Positions 40,608-49,082 of a stretch of 64,000 bases of DNA are shown piece after piece. The stretch lies in contig NZ_KV917378.1 of the NCBI RefSeq assembly GCF_002019735.1, positions 2,010,869 to 2,074,868 of the forward strand, in the 5' to 3' direction. The translations under genes were made by a program, and so were the position numbers. The number at the start of each line of letters is the position of its first letter. Within the stretch, counting starts at the first letter, position 1. The notes under the pieces were generated by a model. That model saw only the letters and a program-made list of their open reading frames with translations, searched no databases and had not been told where the DNA came from. Source of the DNA: Salipaludibacillus agaradhaerens. Its GTDB lineage: Bacteria; Bacillota; Bacilli; Bacillales; Salisediminibacteriaceae.

Positions 40608-41969
40608 ATGACGAAAGAAAACGTCATCGTTCAAGGGATTCTAGACCATACCGGTGGAAAAGACAATACTAAACGAATCGCCCATTGTATGACACGAATT
40701 CGCTTGGAAGTCCACGACTATAAAAAAGTCCGTTTGGCTGATTTAAAAAAAGTCGAAGGCGTAATGGGTGTTGTGGAAGACGACACGTTACAAATTATTG
40801 TTGGGCCAGGAACAGTCACTAAAGTAGCTGAACAACTCTGTCATATTACTGGACTTGAGCTTGGCGAAGTAGCAGATTCTGACCACGTTGCTGATGACGT
40901 AAAGAGAACCATTAAAAAAAAGAATAACACACCAGTCAAAAACTTTTTAAAAAGAATTGGGAACATTTTCATTCCGCTTATTCCTGCACTTGTCGCGTCA
41001 GGTTTAATTAACGGAGGGGCGAGTTTTGCGCAAAATGCTGGTGTTGATCCAGAAACAACGTGGCTTCAGATCTTACTCGTTATTGGCGGCGGTATTTTCA
41101 CCTATTTAGGTATTTTAGTCGGATGGAATACAGCAAAAGAATTCGGTGGGACTCCTGCATTAGGCGCGATTGCTGGGATACTCATTATTAACCCTGCATT
41201 AGCAAATATTACGCTTTTTGGTGAAGAGCTAGTCCCTGGGACAGGTGGGCTATTTGCAATTATATTAGCCGCATGGTTTATGGCATTTGTGGAGCAGCGT
41301 ATCCGAAAAGTCGTCCCATCTTCTTTAGATATTATTATGACGCCTTTCATAACCGTTTTATTAGTCGGTGTCACAACGATTGTTCTCTTACAGCCTGTAG
41401 GCGGATTTATAGCCAACGGGGTGACAATGGGTATTAATAGTGTATTAGATATTGGCGGGGTTGTCGCTGGTGCTATCTTAGCTGGAACATTTCTTCCTCT
41501 TGTTATGGTGGGGATGCATCATGGGTTAACACCTATTCACTTAGAATTTATCAGCGCACAAGGTGCAACACCGCTTCTAACAATCTTAGCTATGGCAGGA
41601 GCTGGACAAGTGGGGGCCGCTATTGCTGTATTAGTAAAAACAAAGAGTCAGCGGTTAAAAAACACCGTTAAAGGTGCCCTTCCTGTAGGTTTTTTAGGGA
41701 TTGGTGAACCGCTTTTATATGGTGTCACCCTTCCGTTAGGACGCCCATTTATAACCGCTTGTTTAGGGGCATCTGTCGGTGGCGCTTTTCAGGCATTAAC
41801 ATCAACCGCTTCACTCGGTATTGGCGTTTCTGGTTTATCCCTTATTCCATTAATCGCTGATAACCAATATATCATGTATTTCCTTGGATTAGTTATCGCT
41901 TATACATGTGGATTTATCTTTACTTATTTATTTGGTTACAACGAGGAAATGGCTCAAAATCTCCAGTAA
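40608..41969 (+). CDS. murP: PTS enzyme IIBC for N-acetylmuramic acid
   Basis: The 453-residue permease has an EIIB domain (1-90) with the phosphorylated Cys27 in AHCMTRIRLEV, then an EIIC membrane domain with about ten hydrophobic segments and the conserved MVGMHHGLTPIHLEF and GFLGIGEPLLYGVTLP motifs. There is no EIIA domain, as in other MurP proteins, so a glucose-type EIIA must be supplied elsewhere. It imports and phosphorylates MurNAc or MurNAc-GlcNAc. AGGGGGAT precedes the ATG. Confidence 0.93.
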   Translation: MTKENVIVQGILDHTGGKDNTKRIAHCMTRIRLEVHDYKKVRLADLKKVEGVMGVVEDDTLQIIVGPGTVTKVAEQLCHITGLELGEVADSDHVADDVKRTIKKKNNTPVKNFLKRIGNIFIPLIPALVASGLINGGASFAQNAGVDPETTWLQILLVIGGGIFTYLGILVGWNTAKEFGGTPALGAIAGILIINPALANITLFGEELVPGTGGLFAIILAAWFMAFVEQRIRKVVPSSLDIIMTPFITVLLVGVTTIVLLQPVGGFIANGVTMGINSVLDIGGVVAGAILAGTFLPLVMVGMHHGLTPIHLEFISAQGATPLLTILAMAGAGQVGAAIAVLVKTKSQRLKNTVKGALPVGFLGIGEPLLYGVTLPLGRPFITACLGASVGGAFQALTSTASLGIGVSGLSLIPLIADNQYIMYFLGLVIAYTCGFIFTYLFGYNEEMAQNLQ

Positions 41970-41984
41970 GACTTATATGAAAAT

Positions 41985-42021
41985 TGAGAGACTGGAACTT
42001 CCTGGACGGTCTCTCTTTATC
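41985..42021 (+). terminator. Hairpin between murP and mupG
   Basis: GAGAGAC and GTCTCTC pair around a 15-base loop and are followed by TTTATCAATTT. It may act as a partial terminator lowering mupG expression. Confidence 0.5.
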
Positions 42022-42049
42022 AATTTAAGCTGAAAAAGGAGTGTTCGTT

Positions 42050-43162
42050 TTGAAAGGCGTATCGATATTTTTAGGTCAACAAACCGAACTAGAACAAAAA
42101 TATTATTTAGAACGTATGAAGCAATCAGGGTTCCAGTCTATCTTCACCTCCCTGCACATTCCCGAAGATGACCCACACATGTATATAGGCGCCATAAACA
42201 TGCTTGGGCAACAAGCTAAAGACTTAGGTATGAGCTTGATTGCAGATGTTTCTCCTACTTCTTTATCTTACTTAAATGTTGATATTGATAGCGTTGATAC
42301 GTTGATTGAGAAAGGAATAACAGGATTAAGGGTGGATTATGGCTTTAGCAATGAGGCGATCATCAAAATCTCAAAAGCAATGACAGTTGTTCTTAATGCC
42401 AGTACGCTATCTTATAAAAAGGCCTATAACTTATTGGATCAAGGTTTAATTAAAGATCATTGTGACGTCTGCCATAATTATTATCCACGCCCTGAAACTG
42501 GGTTGGATAAAGACTGGTTGATAGAAACGAATAAGTGGCTGCGCTCTTTTGGCTTTAAAACTATGGCGTTTGTGCCTGGGGATTTAACTTTTAGAGGCCC
42601 TCTTCATAAAGGATTGCCGACACTTGAAAAACATAGAGGAATTTCTCCATTTGCAGCTGCAAAAGAATTATGGGATCAGTGCGCCATCGACCATGTTTAT
42701 ATAGGGGACCCTGCCATATCAATAGAAACGAGCGAGCTCTTTCGCCAGTACGATGAAGAAGGTGTCATTGTCCTTCGTGCATGCTTTTTTGACATGGATG
42801 ATGCTGAATACGCCGTGCTAAACCAATTGCACCGTCAACGGTTAGATCCTGCTCGTGACGTTATCCGATCAGAGACATCGAGGGCATATGCTCAAAAAGG
42901 GAAGATCGTCATTACAGCTCGTTCAACTAGGGGGAACCCCTCCACAGGGGAAGAAATGCGTCAGGCCGGATCAATTACAATCGATAACGAACGGTATGGC
43001 CGATACCAAGGTGAATTACAAATTGTCAAACGTGAGCTAGCCTATGATCCAGCAGTCAACATTGTTGGCAAAGTCATTGCAGAGGACCTTCCCCTCGTTC
43101 AATCCCTTAAGCCTGGAGAAACATTTAGCTTTAAACACGTTGAATCTCATAAAGAGACATAA
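42050..43162 (+). CDS. mupG: 6-phospho-N-acetylmuramidase (DUF871, GH170)
   Basis: The product has 370 residues from a TTG at 42050, the start that fits AAAGGAG; a GTG at 42041 overlaps the ribosome site. The N-terminal TIM barrel reads KGVSIFLGQQTELEQKYY, FTSLHIPEDD, IADVSPTS, GLRVDYGF and CHNYYPRPETGL. A C-terminal beta-barrel holds RSTRGNPSTGEEMRQAGSITIDN. This is the MupG family, which splits MurNAc-6-phosphate-GlcNAc delivered by MurP. The order murR-murQ-murP-mupG matches the gene content of the Staphylococcus aureus mup locus. No NagZ or amidase gene accompanies it here. Confidence 0.9.
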   Translation: MKGVSIFLGQQTELEQKYYLERMKQSGFQSIFTSLHIPEDDPHMYIGAINMLGQQAKDLGMSLIADVSPTSLSYLNVDIDSVDTLIEKGITGLRVDYGFSNEAIIKISKAMTVVLNASTLSYKKAYNLLDQGLIKDHCDVCHNYYPRPETGLDKDWLIETNKWLRSFGFKTMAFVPGDLTFRGPLHKGLPTLEKHRGISPFAAAKELWDQCAIDHVYIGDPAISIETSELFRQYDEEGVIVLRACFFDMDDAEYAVLNQLHRQRLDPARDVIRSETSRAYAQKGKIVITARSTRGNPSTGEEMRQAGSITIDNERYGRYQGELQIVKRELAYDPAVNIVGKVIAEDLPLVQSLKPGETFSFKHVESHKET

Positions 43163-43817
43163 CGCGTTAGTTTGAGGAAAAAATTTTATTTTTTTCTAGT
43201 TAAAGTACCTTCATGGAAATTATATTAGGTGTAAAACTTTTAAAATATTGTGCGATAGGGAAAATTAATGACAGTAAGGAAGCTTGTTATTAAAGTCTAG
43301 CTCTGACATAATATAAGTCATCGAATGTCAAAGTTACTACCGCGCCATAGCCTCATAATGTGTAACAAATATATCGTTTATGAAAAAATGACTTTCATTA
43401 AAAGAGATTTTGTTAAGTGTTCTTATTTATAAAACCAACCTTCAATCAGTGGACATTTTCGCCCTTTAGCCGGGAGTTTTACGGACAGTCATCTGCGATA
43501 AAGCTTAAATATTAGTTTCATGAATCTTCTACTTCAGTGATAATATGACCATATAAATCAATGGGGAGTAGTTCCAACAAAAATAAAGTTATTGTTTGAA
43601 TGAAATCCCATTGAAGAAAGCACGTTAACTATCAACGAGTTAACGTAGTATTAGAAGGAACAAGCCTCGGGAAAGCGTCCTCTATATGAAGATCACTTGT
43701 ATGACTCGTTTTTCAAGTGTATTTTGTATAATGCAATTGGTTCAAATCAATACCCTTTAGTAAACTATGCTATATAAAGATTAAGAACTACATATACAAT
43801 GAAAGGGCTGTTTTATA
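43163..43817. other. Intergenic region between mupG and the phosphofructokinase gene
   Basis: No gene was found. It holds the compact dispersed repeat copy D (43437-43504). The pfk promoter must lie near 43730-43790, where CTATATAAAG is the only -10-like element noticed. Confidence 0.45.
43437..43504 (+). repeat. Dispersed intergenic repeat, compact copy D
   Basis: The left end AACCTTCAATCAGTGGACATTTTC is joined directly to the right end GGGAGTTTTACGGACAGTCATCTGCGATAAA. It looks like an internal-deletion derivative, and it helps define both ends of the family. Confidence 0.65.
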
Positions 43818-44774
43818 GTGAAAAAAATCGGAGTACTGACATCTGGAGGAGACTCTCAAGGTATGAATAGTGCGATTCGTTCTATCGTGAGGACGGGTAT
43901 TGCCCATGGCTATGAAATGATTGGAATTAAAAGGGGATTTAACGGGCTAATGGAAAAAGATTTTGTGGCACTCGAAACAAAAGATGTTGCTGATATCCTT
44001 TATCGTGGGGGAACGTTTCTACAATCGGCTAGGTCCAAAGAATTTAGAAAAGAAGAGGGACAAATTAAAGCTACAAACAATTTAAGAGAAGCTGGAATTG
44101 AATACCTTGTGGTTATTGGAGGGGACGGTAGCTATCGTGGGGCCGCTAAACTTAATGAACGAGGTATTAAAACATATGGATTGCCAGGAACCATTGATAA
44201 TGATATTCCTTTGACCGACTACACAATTGGCTTTGATACCACATTGAACGTTGTGACGGAGGCAATTGGAAATTTAAGAGATACTATGAGTAGTCACGAC
44301 CGAGTAAGTGTGATTGAGGTAATGGGAAGAGACCGGGGTGATATCGCCCTTCATGCCGGGATTGCTAGTGGAGTCGACGCGATTTTAATTCCTGAAATAC
44401 CAGGAGATATTCATAAAATTTCTGAAAAACTTAAAGATGGTTTTGAAAGAGGAAAAACGCATAGTATTGTTATAGTCGCTGAAGGAGTCGATAAGGCTGA
44501 AAAAATCGCCCATTTAATTAAAGAACAGAGCGACCTAGATACAAGAGCGACGGTTTTAGGACACATTCAAAGAGGTGGAACGCCATCAGCTTTTGATCGT
44601 GTATTTACTAGCCGTATGGGACATAAAGTGATTAAATTAATAGAAGAAGGAATTCATGGCGTTGCTTTAGGAATGGAGAAAAACGAAATTACTTACCATT
44701 CTTTCGAAGAGATTTTTCAAGCTAAAAACGTAGTCAAAGCTAACTTATATGAAATATTTGAAGACCTCGTATAA
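43818..44774 (+). CDS. pfkA: ATP-dependent 6-phosphofructokinase paralogue
   Basis: The 318-residue protein begins with GTG and has the full PfkA fold. GVLTSGGDSQGMNSAIRSIV is the nucleotide loop, with Gln where Pro is usual. GGDGSYRGA is the ATP-type motif, PGTIDNDIP has the catalytic Asp, VIEVMGRDRGDIALHAG binds fructose-6-phosphate, and VLGHIQRGGTPSAFDR is also present. Effector-site residues such as the AR(S)xEF segment are largely kept. The major pfkA of bacilli lies in an acc-pfk-pyk cluster; this copy is solitary between mup and transporter genes, so it is probably a second isozyme tied to sugar use. The promoter is unclear. Confidence 0.88.
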   Translation: MKKIGVLTSGGDSQGMNSAIRSIVRTGIAHGYEMIGIKRGFNGLMEKDFVALETKDVADILYRGGTFLQSARSKEFRKEEGQIKATNNLREAGIEYLVVIGGDGSYRGAAKLNERGIKTYGLPGTIDNDIPLTDYTIGFDTTLNVVTEAIGNLRDTMSSHDRVSVIEVMGRDRGDIALHAGIASGVDAILIPEIPGDIHKISEKLKDGFERGKTHSIVIVAEGVDKAEKIAHLIKEQSDLDTRATVLGHIQRGGTPSAFDRVFTSRMGHKVIKLIEEGIHGVALGMEKNEITYHSFEEIFQAKNVVKANLYEIFEDLV

Positions 44775-45130
44775 CCAATAACGCCCTAGCCATTTTGCTA
44801 CGTGTATTGATAAGTCATATGGAGGAGGAAGAGCGGTTCCCCATAACGTTGAGTTCCCTGTTGGTTTTTAAGACTAAGCCTTTCAGCCAGACTTGGATAT
44901 CCCCCCAAAGGTGTTTAGGCGCTTTAACACTAGAGAGAAACAATAGGATTGACAATCGGGGGCTTCGTCACTTATACTAAGTTAAATGTGTGAATCGATA
45001 AGAGAGGCAGGATAGCTTTTTCCAATGTCCTTTAGGATAAGGGAATGAGAAGTCCAGTGCAAGCTTTCGAAGGAAATGACTAATTTTAAGATTTTGGTTG
45101 CTTACGTAATCACTTTTATAGTGCGTACAA
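44775..45130. other. Intergenic leader region before the MFS gene
   Basis: No convincing gene is present. The sequence ends in a strong terminator hairpin placed only about 15 bases before the ribosome site of the MFS gene. Part of this stretch may therefore be a regulatory 5' leader. I could not match it to a known riboswitch. Confidence 0.4.
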
Positions 45131-45181
45131 AAGAGACCAACATTTGATGGATAACACCCTCAAATGTTGGTCTCTTTTTTT
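45131..45181 (+). terminator. Strong terminator, possibly an attenuator of the MFS gene
   Basis: AGAGACCAACATTTGA (45132-45147) and TCAAATGTTGGTCTCT (45160-45175) form a perfect 16-base stem followed by TTTTTT. It may end pfk transcription 360 bases after the gene, or may be a conditional terminator in the leader of the gene starting at 45213. Confidence 0.88.
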
Positions 45182-45212
45182 GATAATCAGTTTTTAAAGG
45201 GAGATGGATAGG

Positions 45213-46427
45213 ATGAATCGTTGGTTAGTAGTACTTGGTGCTGTTATTATTCAAATTAATTTAGGAGCGGTATACGCTTGGAGTTTATTTAACCAGCCAT
45301 TGATGGACAAATTTGGTTGGGATAGAGAAGCCATTGTGCTTACATTTTCGATTACGATTGCGACGTTTGCCTTGATGACCATTTTAGCAGGGAAACTTCA
45401 AGATAAAATTGGACCACGTTGGGTTGCAACGACCGGCGGCATTCTTTTAGGATTAGGATTACTTTTATCCAGCCAAGCAACAACAATAACGCAATTATAT
45501 TTATTTTACGGTGTGATTGGTGGAGCTGGAATTGGTATGACGTACGTTTGTCCACTGTCAGCGTGTGTGAAATGGTTTCCTGAAAAAAGAGGATTAATTA
45601 GTGGTATTGCCGTTGCCGGCTTTGGATTAGGCGGTCTTATTTTTCAACCGATCATTCGCTTTTTCATTGAGAATTTTGGTGTTTCTTCGACGTTCATGTA
45701 TGTTGGGGCTATCTATCTCGTTTTTGTTGTAGCAGGTGCCCAATTGCTGAAAAATCCACCTATTAAAGTGGACACGAAGGGGAAAGAAGGTCATGTTGCC
45801 TTAGAGGAGTCTACCCATTTTTCATCTAAGGAAATGGTCAAAACGTATCCATTTTACTTGTTATGGTTTATGTTTTTGTTCGGAAGTATGTCTGGATTAA
45901 TGGTTATTAGTTTTGCTGTCGATATTGGCGTAGAAGTCGTTCAATTGGATGTTGAAAAAGCCGTTAATGCTGTCATGGTGATCGCTTTATTTAATGCAGC
46001 AGGGCGCATTATTTTAGGGAATATTTCTGATCGTTTCGGCCGAGTAAATACATTGATGTTTATTTATGGCATAACGGCAGTGACATTGCTATATATGAGT
46101 ATCGGCTATATGAATTATCCGCTATTTTTAGGAACCGTTTCTGTCATTGGATTTTGTTTTGGTGGCTTTCTGTCTTTATTTCCTTCTATCACGGCTGATT
46201 ATTATGGTACAAAAAACATGGGCAGTAACTATGGATTGATGTATCAGGCTTATGGTGTTTCCGCTTTTGCTGGGCCTTTTATTGTTAAAGTATTCCCATT
46301 TGGTCAAGCGTTTATTGTGGCATCTTTGTTTTGTATGTTAGCTATGCTGATGGCAAAAGCGGTTACTGCTCCTGTGAAAATAAAGGAACCGACAGTTTAT
46401 AGAGAAGAAGTTATTAATGAGAAGTAA
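45213..46427 (+). CDS. OFA-family MFS transporter (oxalate/formate antiporter type)
   Basis: The product has 404 residues from the ATG at 45213; AAAGGGAG abuts an earlier ATG at 45204, which is too close. It has twelve hydrophobic segments. The N-terminal VLGAVIIQINLGAVYAWSLFNQPL, the GKLQDKIGPRWVATTGGILLG loop and VKWFPEKRGLISGIAVAGFGLG are characteristic of the OFA group, as is the second-half GNISDRFGR. The substrate is likely a small carboxylate such as formate or oxalate, but OFA members vary. It is followed 110 bases later by a DUF2294 gene on the same strand. Confidence 0.9.
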   Translation: MNRWLVVLGAVIIQINLGAVYAWSLFNQPLMDKFGWDREAIVLTFSITIATFALMTILAGKLQDKIGPRWVATTGGILLGLGLLLSSQATTITQLYLFYGVIGGAGIGMTYVCPLSACVKWFPEKRGLISGIAVAGFGLGGLIFQPIIRFFIENFGVSSTFMYVGAIYLVFVVAGAQLLKNPPIKVDTKGKEGHVALEESTHFSSKEMVKTYPFYLLWFMFLFGSMSGLMVISFAVDIGVEVVQLDVEKAVNAVMVIALFNAAGRIILGNISDRFGRVNTLMFIYGITAVTLLYMSIGYMNYPLFLGTVSVIGFCFGGFLSLFPSITADYYGTKNMGSNYGLMYQAYGVSAFAGPFIVKVFPFGQAFIVASLFCMLAMLMAKAVTAPVKIKEPTVYREEVINEK

Positions 46428-46536
46428 AAGAAGTTGAATTGACACAAAGCATAGTTCTCGATAAAATTCTTATTGTGGAAAATCTTATAAATCGATCTCA
46501 CTTTAATAAGTAGCAGACGTTGATGAAGGTGGATAT

Positions 46537-46911
46537 ATGACTAAATCAAAAGGTTCTATAGAAGCAGAAATAAGTAAAGTCCTTACCCAATGGGAAAAAG
46601 ATTATCTTGGAAGAGGGTCTGTCTCTGTTAAAACAGATATATTACGAGACATGATTATCGTATCGCTCAAAGGTGTTCTTACTCCTGCCGAGTATACTCT
46701 TTGTAAAACAAAAGAAGGAAAATCGATGATTAAAAAAACCCGCTCTGATTTAGTCGAAACAGGTGTCGATATTTTGAGAGACTATATTTATTCAATAACA
46801 GGTCAAAAAGTGATTAGTTTTCATACAGACCTAAGCACAATGACTGGTGAACGTATTATCGTATTTAAATTAGCTTCCGATCTTGAAGAGACGTTTAGAT
46901 CAACAAAATAA
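46537..46911 (+). CDS. DUF2294 protein
   Basis: The 124-residue protein has the DUF2294 pattern: an N-terminal helix, SVKTDILRDMIIVSLKGVLTPAEYTLCKT, then DIYS-like helices and the closing ISFHTDLSTMTGERIIVFKLA. GAAGGTGG lies upstream. Such proteins (for example YrhF of Bacillus subtilis) are encoded with formate dehydrogenase and formate transport genes, which agrees with the OFA transporter here. The biochemical role is unknown. A strong terminator follows. Confidence 0.85.
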   Translation: MTKSKGSIEAEISKVLTQWEKDYLGRGSVSVKTDILRDMIIVSLKGVLTPAEYTLCKTKEGKSMIKKTRSDLVETGVDILRDYIYSITGQKVISFHTDLSTMTGERIIVFKLASDLEETFRSTK

Positions 46912-46918
46912 TTCGAAC

Positions 46919-46952
46919 AAGGAGGAACCGTCATGTAGCGGTTCCTCCTTTT
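46919..46952 (+). terminator. Terminator after the DUF2294 gene
   Basis: AAGGAGGAACCG and CGGTTCCTCCTT form a perfect 12-base stem with an 8-base loop, followed by TTGATAC. It lies seven bases beyond the stop codon. Confidence 0.85.
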
Positions 46953-46960
46953 GATACAAG

Positions 46961-47139
46961 TCAATGTAAACTCTTAATTTGCCACTCTGACAAAGGTGCT
47001 CCCTTTTGAACAATCTCCTCTACATAGTGAATTGCAACCCGATGATTCAACCTTCTTCTAACGTTTTTCCACCGACCTTAATTCCTTCTAGAACTAACTT
47101 GGTTTCGTCGATAGTTAACGTAGTGCCTTCAATGGCATT
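46961..47139 (-). pseudogene. Remnant of a Fic-family protein (N-terminal region)
   Basis: In one minus frame 47139-47047 reads NAIEGTTLTIDETKLVLEGI then KVGGKTLEEG and a stop. In a shifted frame it continues NHRVAIHYVEEIVQKGAPLS and EWQIKSLH to a TGA at 46961-46963. This matches the conserved Fic block sNaIEGNtLTlrEtxxvLeGitigGKsL...inhxxAidyv. The catalytic HxFxxGNGR region is absent. A 60-residue open segment upstream (to about 47315) may or may not belong to the same gene. Confidence 0.65.
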
Positions 47140-47499
47140 TGTATTCTATGTTCATTCGAGCCAAAACTTTTTACGTAAACTTTTGACTTTCTATTTAGGT
47201 AATGATTTAAATGTTCGTGAATAACTTGGGAAGTTACGGATGAATTAATCGATGAGAGCAATCCAACATTTGATTTAAAGGTTTCACCAAAGACCTTTAT
47301 CCCACTTGTTTCCACATAGGTGAATAACCTGATTTACCTGTTGTACTCAACTCCTATATTTGGGCAAAAACATCTGACCTCTCTCGAAATAGGTCGAGGC
47401 TGGAGTAACAGTCGGTTTTTTATAAACAATGGGACACCTTTATCCTACCAACTAATACCCACCTTATGAAACCTAAGTGGGTTCATCTAACCATTTTGA
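47140..47499. other. Degenerate intergenic region
   Basis: No intact gene is seen. An open minus-strand segment (47315-47115) containing KVFGETFKSNVGLLSSINSS looks like decayed coding sequence but could not be assigned. An imperfect hairpin ACCCAC/GTGGGT at 47456-47481 lies just after the sugar lipoprotein stop and may weakly terminate that operon. Confidence 0.4.
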
Positions 47500-48996
47500 T
47501 TATTGATTGTCTCTCCATTCGTCGTATTGACTTTGAATTTCGTCTAATACTTTTTGCATTCCTGCTTCATAAAGTTTTTTATTAAATTCAGGAATGTACT
47601 CCTCTGGGTCTACAGCACCTTTTAACAACGCTGGTGAAAATTCACTTGTAACGTTACTGATCGCTGCAATTTCTGTACGAACGGGGTTAGTATCAAAGTA
47701 AAACCCTAATACTGGGGATGGAATGGCATTTTCGTTAAACTCTTCAAAAGCATCCCATTTATCTGCTGGCTCGTCTTCATACAGTTTTAAAATTAACTGG
47801 TTTCCGATCGCAAAGCTTGGCATGTTAAACCTTTCAACTCGAGCAGGTAAGTCATTAATGGTCCCATCTTCATTTTCTTCGTAGTGAACACCTTCAATCC
47901 CTTTGTCAATTAAGTTCCTTAAATAAGGATCAGAGTTTAATAAGTTTAAGAACATCATAGCCCGTTCTGGGTTCTCTGATGTATTTGAAATCGCTTGCAT
48001 AGAACCTGTCACTGAATTATTAAATACGTACGGCTCATGAAGAGGACGAGTAACAATTTCATATCCGGCTGACCTAGACCATACATGTTCTGCATACGGT
48101 TGATAGAGCTCTTTACGCACAAACCAGTTTGGTGTTTCTAATGGCCACGAGTCTGTGCTGGTTGCAGCATCTGGACGAATGTAACCTTTTTTATAGTAAT
48201 CATGCATTACTTTCAGGGTTTCCATCGTCGCCTCTTCTTCATATTTATTTACTACTTCATCTGTATTTCCCTCTAACCTGAAAGCAAATGGCATTTCCTC
48301 TTGAAGAATAGAATCAAAAGGGAGGTATGCATCAAATGTGGCAATCGGGGTTACATCCGATTCCTCTTCTTTAATTACAGCTAAAAGTGGCTCTAAATCT
48401 GCTAGCGAGTTAACTGTTGAAATATCAAGATTGTGTTTTTCAACTAATTCATTATTGAATGAAAGGACAGCTTGCTGACCTACTTCTTTATTCGTTGGAA
48501 CAGCATAAAGTTTTCCGTCAACTTGAGCTCCTTCTAAAAATGCAGGATCAATTAGTTCTTTCATCTCTTCCCCATATTCATCCATCAAATTATCTAATTC
48601 AATAAACGCACCTCGACGGGCATTTAGAGAGTAGTTATTTGCCCATGAACTTGTAAATGCAATATCATACTCTTCTCCGGAAGTGGTAATTACCTGCAAT
48701 CTTTCATCAAATTCTCCCCAGTCCAGTAATCTAAGGTCAATGGTTGCATTAATCTTTTCTTCAGTATACTCGTTAACTTCCTCCATGACTACATCAAGGT
48801 CTTGTTGTGGTGTGCCAATTAAGTACCATGTAAGTGTCACAGGATCTAACACGTCGTCTCCTTTACCTGATTCACCATTGCCTTCTCCATTTTCACTCGC
48901 ATCAGAATGACTTCCTACGTCTTCTTCACCTCCACATGCTATCAACAAGCTGACAGACCCTACTAACATGACTAGTAGTAAACATAGTTTTTTCAT
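47500..48996 (-). CDS. Oligosaccharide ABC transporter lipoprotein (LplA-type, DUF3502)
   Basis: The 498-residue protein has a lipoprotein signal ending SLLIAC (Cys about 21) and a Gly/Glu/Ser-rich linker. The mature domain has VTLTWYLIGTPQQDLDVVME, LLDWGEFDERLQVITTSGE and DIAFTSSWANNY, typical of large LplA/YtcQ binding proteins for complex glycans. GGGGGAAAG precedes the ATG. It is the last gene of the three-gene importer operon (LplB, LplC, lipoprotein). By location it should bind mannose-containing oligosaccharides. Confidence 0.9.
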   Translation of the reverse strand: MKKLCLLLVMLVGSVSLLIACGGEEDVGSHSDASENGEGNGESGKGDDVLDPVTLTWYLIGTPQQDLDVVMEEVNEYTEEKINATIDLRLLDWGEFDERLQVITTSGEEYDIAFTSSWANNYSLNARRGAFIELDNLMDEYGEEMKELIDPAFLEGAQVDGKLYAVPTNKEVGQQAVLSFNNELVEKHNLDISTVNSLADLEPLLAVIKEEESDVTPIATFDAYLPFDSILQEEMPFAFRLEGNTDEVVNKYEEEATMETLKVMHDYYKKGYIRPDAATSTDSWPLETPNWFVRKELYQPYAEHVWSRSAGYEIVTRPLHEPYVFNNSVTGSMQAISNTSENPERAMMFLNLLNSDPYLRNLIDKGIEGVHYEENEDGTINDLPARVERFNMPSFAIGNQLILKLYEDEPADKWDAFEEFNENAIPSPVLGFYFDTNPVRTEIAAISNVTSEFSPALLKGAVDPEEYIPEFNKKLYEAGMQKVLDEIQSQYDEWRDNQ

Positions 48997-49082
48997 TTCT
49001 TTCCCCCATTTAATTTTTTATCATAAAAGGTGGGGATATAAAATAACGATATATTCCCTTCCTTTGATGAGCAATTCAGTCA

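Noticed and set aside
41102-41416. Long antisense frame of 104 codons in murP
   Set aside because: It runs opposite to the well-supported EIIC domain with no start signal.
44795-44980. 61-codon open frame between pfkA and the MFS gene
   Set aside because: No ribosome site, no similarity to known proteins, and codon use unlike the neighbours; more likely untranslated leader.
44900-45180. T-box, cobalamin or SAM riboswitch in the MFS leader
   Set aside because: I looked for the T-box AGGGTGGNACCGCG block and the cobalamin GCCACTG box and found neither; only the terminator is clear.
47006-47224. Plus-strand open frame in the degenerate region
   Set aside because: It is antisense to the Fic remnant, which explains the sequence better.
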